Shown here: positions 18,755 to 23,094 of the stretch, one piece after another | How positions within the stretch are numbered: position 1 is the first letter of the stretch | Layout: each line of letters opens with the position of its first letter | NCBI GenBank assembly: GCA_016709845.1 | Contig: JADJMA010000001.1 | Span: forward strand, 1-23,094 | From: Flammeovirgaceae bacterium | GTDB lineage: Bacteria; Bacteroidota; Bacteroidia; Cytophagales; Cyclobacteriaceae | DNA: 23,094 nucleotides | Reading direction: 5' to 3' | Position numbers and translations under genes: made by a program | Notes under the pieces: model-generated | Seen by the model: only the letters and a program-made list of their open reading frames with translations | What the model was told of the DNA's origin: nothing | Databases searched by the model: none

Positions 18755-20077
18755 CTAAGCTTTCGCTGTTTTTTTTAATTCTTCAATAAATTGATTTAAG
18801 CGATTGTCAATATCTGACTGTAAACCTCTTTTTCTTATCATAAGGGTTTTAGTCTTTTGTAAAGCTAAAAGGTCTTGGATTAGTTCAACATCTTTTGGCT
18901 CTTGCTTACAAGACTTTTTTAGAAGTTCTGTTTCTTGTTTGACTTTTTCCTCTTGTTTGCTCATGTCGATTTTTGTGTTGAATATGCGGTTATAGATTTG
19001 AGATACTTTGGTCTTAAAAAAACAATCTCTGAACCAATAGTATTGAATCAGCACCATTTCTTGATGAGTTATTAATTCTACGCCTTCGGTTTCTTGTATT
19101 GATTTTTGTGCTTTTAAAATTCTTTTTAAAATTTCGACCCTTGTTTCAAATTTGTATGGGCCCCACATGTTTTCAGAAATTTCACCATTTCGTCTGCGTT
19201 TGTCTCTCCAAATTTCAGGATTGTCTCTTGTCTCGATTAGAAAATTTCTAATGTCTGCCAATGGTTGCATCCATTCTTCACCATTATCAATCAAGCCTTC
19301 CATTGATTTGTCTTTGTTTACAACGGTGCAAGTCCAACAACCAAAACGACTATTGCCGCAACTTGGCGTAGTGTCGTCAATTACCAAAGGGCAATCACCA
19401 GCGTTAGCATTTCTGTATAACGTTACCAGTTCTTTATGTGTGCCGCCCCATGGTGGAGGTACTTGATTTAGATATTGCCAGACTTCATTTGTCGTAACGT
19501 CTTTAATGGGTGCATAAACAAAGACATTTGGCAATAAATGTTTTCGCAATCTTTGCCCTTTTACTTCATGCTTTTTTATCGTAGCTGCTCGGTTTGAACT
19601 TTCAGCACTTCTTGTTCCTAAGAGAATTATTGCTTCTTCATTCATTGACGTGGTTTCCTTAATGAATCTGGTAGTTGGGTCGATTTTCAATCGTTCTGTG
19701 CACCATCTATGAAACTTGTTAGGTGCAGGATAGCCCAATCCAATTAATTTAACCCAAAAAGTGTTTTCCAAATTGGGCATTGTTTGATGCACAATTATTG
19801 GAAAGTCATTAAGGTTTGCCTGCTTCTGAATTCGCTTTAAAGTCTTGTTTATGAACTTTACAATTCTTGGTTCTCAATCAGTGTCATTACAAACAACATA
19901 AATCTGTCTGGTAAGCAGTATAGGTTCAATTCTTTTTAGTGCATTCCAAACTACTTGTAAAAGCATGGTGGAATCTTTTCCACCACTAAAGCCAATTATC
20001 CAAGGTCTTGAAGGATGGTCGTCATACAGGTATTGGTCTATAATTTCGTTTTCTAAATGTTGTACGTTTAAAGGCAT
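18755..20077 (-). CDS. dndC: DNA phosphorothioation sulfurtransferase DndC (PAPS-reductase-like, frameshifted)
   Basis: About 440 aa across a disturbed stretch near 19867-19885. The N-terminal part carries the ATP-pyrophosphatase (PP-loop) motif SGGKDS at residues 31-36 (WIIGFSGGKDSTMLL), shared with PAPS reductases. After the break come NTFWVKLIGLGYPAPNKF and RWCTERLKI, then ILLGTRSAES, then four clustered cysteines (GDCPLV, SCGNSRFGCWTC) that fit a 4Fe-4S site, as known for DndC. The C-terminal ~150 residues are helical and Lys/Glu-rich. DndC receives sulfur from the cysteine desulfurase and adenylates or activates DNA phosphate. It opens the operon. The start at 20077 gives the expected distance to SGGKDS. 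The indel falls in the DTxxEN region, which is the usual DndC reading there. Confidence 0.88.
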
Positions 20078-20117
20078 ATTTGTTTCGCTTTCAAGCTTTT
20101 ATTTTCCAATTGTTAGG

Positions 20118-20125
20118 CAAATGTA
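20118..20125 (-). promoter_or_regulatory. Candidate -7 element for the dnd operon
   Basis: On the minus strand TACATTTG fits the Bacteroidota TAnnTTTG element, about 40 bases before the dndC ATG. No good TTTG -33 element is visible at the usual distance, so the call is tentative. The rest of 20078-20256 holds nothing I can identify. Confidence 0.35.
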
Positions 20126-20256
20126 GTTGAATTTTATAATTCGTAAGGAGCTATCCTGTAAAGTTGAAATGTCTTAAAGCTAATTTGTTGTTTTAGCTAC
20201 TATAATTGGTCGAATTGTTGGATCGCATTAATCTCTTTAGTTTTGGGTGTACAATC

Positions 20257-21141
20257 CTACCTCACCACATCCGGAAAATCCGTAATCCCCCCATCAACGC
20301 CCCAGCCCTTTAGCCGATCAAGATCTACTATGCTGTTTATGGTCCAGGGAATGATCTTGATACCTTGTGCATGACACTCCGTTACTGTAGCCTCCGTCAC
20401 CAATGTATACAGCGGACTGTAGATATCCGGCTTGAAGGTGAGTTTGTCAAGATTCTTCTTTAGCTTTTTACCTTTCTCAACCAGGTACGCGATCGCATAT
20501 TTATGTCCCTCACGTTTATTTAGCTCTTCCAGCACCTTGACATCAAATGATTGTATCGTTGTGATATTTTCTATACCCAACCGCTTGATCTCTGTCACCA
20601 CGAGGTCAACAAATTTCGCAGGTTCAGGCTGGTATTCATTGTAGGCTTTAGGGTCTGATTTGATCTCAATGTTGTACCTCGGCTGTGCATATTTATTGTC
20701 TTCCGCAAAGCTCCTGATCATCCGCACAACCATCTTCAAGGTAGGTTTCACTGCATTGATCTTTTGCTGGTTCGGAAACTTCGGATTCACCTTCAACCCA
20801 CAGTCATACCCTTGTATTTGCGGATAGTCCATCTTGTACAAGTTCAGTGTTTTCTCCTCCGCTTTTTCGATGACGATTCCACCCGGCTTCGTACAGATCT
20901 CACTCGACATCCACGGCTCGTGAGACACTACAACCTGGCTGTCAGCAGATATCACCACATCCATCTCCAGGGTTGTTACACCCAGCTCCACGGCCTTGAT
21001 GAAGCCTGGTAAGGTATTCTCCGGCATGAGCCCCCGGCAGCCCCGGTGCCCCTGCAGGTCAAAGGTGGTCTGGGAAGTAGCCATATTCACAGTCAGGATG
21101 GTGGCCAGTAGGATGATGCATAGGAGGCAGAAGTTTCTCAA
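20257..21141 (-). CDS. Exported glycerophosphodiester phosphodiesterase
   Basis: This gene is intact, 294 aa. A signal peptide (hydrophobic stretch to about residue 20, MATSQ cleavage region) predicts a periplasmic or surface location. The GDPD family (TIM barrel) is shown by GHRGCRGLMPENT (catalytic H32, E41), LEMDVVISAD (metal ligands E59, D61), VVSHEP (H74), then NIEIKSD and IKIIPWTIN with GITDFPD at the end. It hydrolyses glycerophosphodiesters such as glycerophosphocholine to glycerol-3-phosphate and the alcohol, in phospholipid turnover or phosphate and carbon salvage. It is downstream of, and in the same direction as, the surface-protein gene ending at 21742, but a 600-base repeat-filled gap separates them. 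It marks the right flank of the Dnd block and returns to higher GC. Confidence 0.9.
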   Translation of the reverse strand: MRNFCLLCIILLATILTVNMATSQTTFDLQGHRGCRGLMPENTLPGFIKAVELGVTTLEMDVVISADSQVVVSHEPWMSSEICTKPGGIVIEKAEEKTLNLYKMDYPQIQGYDCGLKVNPKFPNQQKINAVKPTLKMVVRMIRSFAEDNKYAQPRYNIEIKSDPKAYNEYQPEPAKFVDLVVTEIKRLGIENITTIQSFDVKVLEELNKREGHKYAIAYLVEKGKKLKKNLDKLTFKPDIYSPLYTLVTEATVTECHAQGIKIIPWTINSIVDLDRLKGWGVDGGITDFPDVVR

Positions 21142-21202
21142 TGGAAGGGAGGTTTTATGCGTAACGAAGATCCGAAATTAGCTAAAATTGTCGATCACAA
21201 AA

Positions 21203-21745
21203 GGCTGTCAGCTGTCAGCTATCAGCTATCAGTGGGTAATTGCCGTTGTTGGTGTCCCCACCAACAACCACCGATATACCCAGTAGGATATCCAGCTGAA
21301 TGGCATTCAGCTGTCCCTAAGCTGGTGGTGAGGACACCAAGCCAGCGGCAGAGCCACTTTCGCCCGCTGCCATCTCATCGGGAAGCCAAATCATGCCTCC
21401 CCGGGGTTTGCATGCGAAAGGTTGAGTGCAGCGCAACACAGGGGGCGGGGGCAAATTTCGCCCTCTACCATCACATCGGGAAACGAAATCATGCCTCCCC
21501 AGGGTTTGCAAGCGAAAGGTTGAGTGCAGCGCAACACAGGCCAAGCGCAGCGAAGATCCCGCCTCTAGAGAGCAGCGGGAGGGCGGGGGCAACACGTTAG
21601 AGCTGCCTGGAAGCTGGAAACTCGTAGCTGGAAGCTAAAATGCATTCAGCTGCCTCCATGTTGGTGGTGAGGACACCAAGCCAGCGGCAGAGAGCCTGGG
21701 GAAGCTGCCTGGAAGCTGGAAGCTGATAGCTGAGCTGACAGCTAT
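21203..21745. repeat. GC-rich intergenic repeat block with inverted ends
   Basis: The left end carries CAGCTGTCAGCTATCAGC-type repeats (21206-21234) and the right end a reverse-complement version (AGCTGATAGCTGAGCTGACA, 21720-21740), so the ends are inverted. Inside, an 85-base unit occurs twice in direct orientation (21358-21442 and 21456-21540, period 98, both with GGTTGAGTGCAGCGCAACAC). A second unit, GGTGGTGAGGACACCAAGCC, occurs at about 21323 and 21664, and again inverted at about 21250 (GGTGTCCCCACCAACAACC). AGCTGGAAGCTG motifs fill the right part. Open frames here are made of repeats and are not genes. It could be a non-autonomous mobile element or a REP-like cluster. Confidence 0.8.
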
Positions 21746-23094
21746 TTAAGTCTCACCACCTTCCTCACCACCACCTCTCCATCACACACAATCTGGCAAA
21801 TCATCATCCCCGTGTAATATCCGATATCCTCCGCATTCAATTGCAACTTATGCTCGCCGGATGCAGATACCTGCTCTGCTGCATACAACAAGCTGCCAGA
21901 TGCATCATAGATGTTGATACGCACGCGCCTTGTTCCAGTTTGTAACGGATGATAGTCTGATCACTGAATGGATTTGGCATGACACCAAAGAAGGAAATGT
22001 TTGAAAGAACTTCATTGCCTGTTTGAATGACCTCAAGGTTAGCCTCATGCGTCTGGCCTTCAGTATAGATTTCTGATGGAAGGATTTCCTCTGCCTGCAG
22101 GATATTACCTGCAAGTGATGTTGCTGAATTTGGCAGCAACGTCAGGCTAAACAATACATCACCTTTGTTGATGTGCGTTACTTGATCGGTATGCCAGCTT
22201 AAGCGAAATGCACCATCATGTGTGAAGGATATATTTTCTTCAGCAATAGGTAACGTCATGCCTTGTACATCAACGAATGACATTTCATTCAGTATCCATC
22301 CAAGTTGAAGGCCCTCAATGGTCATTGCTTCTGTAGCCCTGATATCTATTGTGACAGGTTTACCTGGCACCATCGGTACATCTTCGATTGACAAATTAAT
22401 TTGTTCACCGCTACGGATTTCAATAGGCTGACCTCCGAAGAAGGACGCAAGCTCACCATTCAGATCACCAATCTTGATGCCCAGGAAGTCAGCTTTTGTC
22501 GTGCCGCCTTGCAAGACTTCGATATACTGTGTTTCCTGGAATGTCGACAGATCATCACTTACCAGCGATTGCGGCCACACACCAAATCTCCAGCTCGTAT
22601 TACCTGGAAAAGATTCATAGATACCCAGTAATGTTTTTCTGAAGGCAACTATATCCAGGAGATTCACACCGCCATCATGATTAGCATCCGCAGCAACATA
22701 TTGAGCCAAGGAGGTAAAAGGCTTTTTGCCAAGTATATGTCGCTGTATAGCGATCAGGTCAAGCGTATTGACTCCCGCCAGGACGCCACTGTTATTGTAA
22801 CCTCCACATAATACGATGAACCCAATACAAGATTGTTAAAAGTATAGCCTCCTTCAAAGTTTGCATCCTCCACATTGTATGGATTGAAGTCTGCAAATAA
22901 AGAAAGCTGAACCTCCGTGCCCGCAACAGGATTGCCTTTGATGGTCCGTACTTTTCCTTCCACTACCGGTATTTTTCCAGGCTGTATCACACAACCCCCG
23001 CTGATCACAATGTCCTCCAGGTCCCACGCAGAAACAGCCGCGCCATTGCCCACAGGACAATAGGGTAGTAACTCAAAACGGAAGGTGGTGGGCG
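21742..23094 (-). CDS. Dockerin-like / T9SS-sorted surface protein (5' partial, frameshifted)
   Basis: The 3' end of a large secreted protein whose start lies beyond the window; frame changes near 22795 and 21935 are bridged. The first part has GNGAAVSAWDLEDIVISGGC and a carboxypeptidase-regulatory-like beta domain (VEGKVRTIKGNPVAGTEV, GGYTFNNLVLGSSYYVEV). Next comes a dockerin-type-I-like pair of Ca-binding loops (GVLAGVNTLDLIAIQRHILG, then AADANHDGGVNLLDIVAFRK), ending in FPGNTSWRFG, a pattern frequent in Saprospiria surface proteins. A cohesin-like beta region follows (VPGKPVTIDIRATEAMTIEG). The end is a T9SS type A sorting domain (NPFSDQTIIRYKL ... IYDASGSLLY ... VVVRKVVRLK). The TAG stop lies inside the right repeat end. 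It is probably an adhesive or structural surface protein, with no enzyme motif seen. Confidence 0.8.

Noticed and set aside
21157..21600. 147-aa plus and 92-aa minus open frames
   Set aside because: Both are made of the direct repeats in 21203-21745, and their translations repeat with the DNA unit.

Overview
The window looks like a Bacteroidota genome, probably a Saprospiria-like member. Three secreted proteins end in Por/T9SS type A sorting domains, one lipoprotein carries a FISUMP domain, and two candidate promoters have the Bacteroidota -7 element TAnnTTTG. Many genes are broken by single-base indels, often at homopolymers, while their conserved residues survive. I read most of these breaks as sequence errors rather than gene decay. 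I therefore annotate whole genes across the breaks and state where the frame changes.

Layout. Positions 2-4417 (+) hold the 3' part of a very large secreted CotH-kinase / beta-helix / lamin-tail protein. Positions 4465-4957 are an array of five copies of a ~104 bp tandem repeat. Positions 4995-5855 (-) encode a small T9SS-exported protein, 6443-7245 (+) a FISUMP lipoprotein followed by a hairpin terminator, 7404-8098 (-) a broken two-TM potassium channel with a TVGYGD filter, and 8272-9426 (-) another T9SS-exported protein.

Positions 9656-20077 are a visibly AT-rich block that forms a DNA phosphorothioation (Dnd) island. A cysteine desulfurase of the DndA/IscS type (9656-10836, +) converges on a set of minus-strand genes. 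From their 5' end these are dndC, dndD, a DndE domain fused to a HerA/FtsK-like ATPase, a GIY-YIG nuclease (hidden by a one-base deletion) and dndB, apparently one tightly packed operon. Downstream on the same strand is a second set: a HARE-HTH protein, proteins combining RNA-polymerase-alpha-CTD-like helix-hairpin-helix units with a sigma-70 region-4 helix-turn-helix, and an unrecognised protein with a C-terminal winged-helix-like region. The desulfurase would supply sulfur. DndC, DndD and DndE would carry out modification, and DndB is expected to tune it. No dndF, dndG or dndH restriction genes are visible, so the GIY-YIG protein and the DndE-linked ATPase are candidates for the restriction side. 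The DNA-binding cluster may regulate the island or read the modification.

Positions 20257-21141 (-) encode an exported glycerophosphodiester phosphodiesterase. Positions 21203-21745 are a GC-rich repeat-built spacer whose ends are inverted copies of an AGCT-rich motif. Positions 21742-23094 (-) are the 3' part of a dockerin-like / T9SS-sorted surface protein that runs off the window edge.
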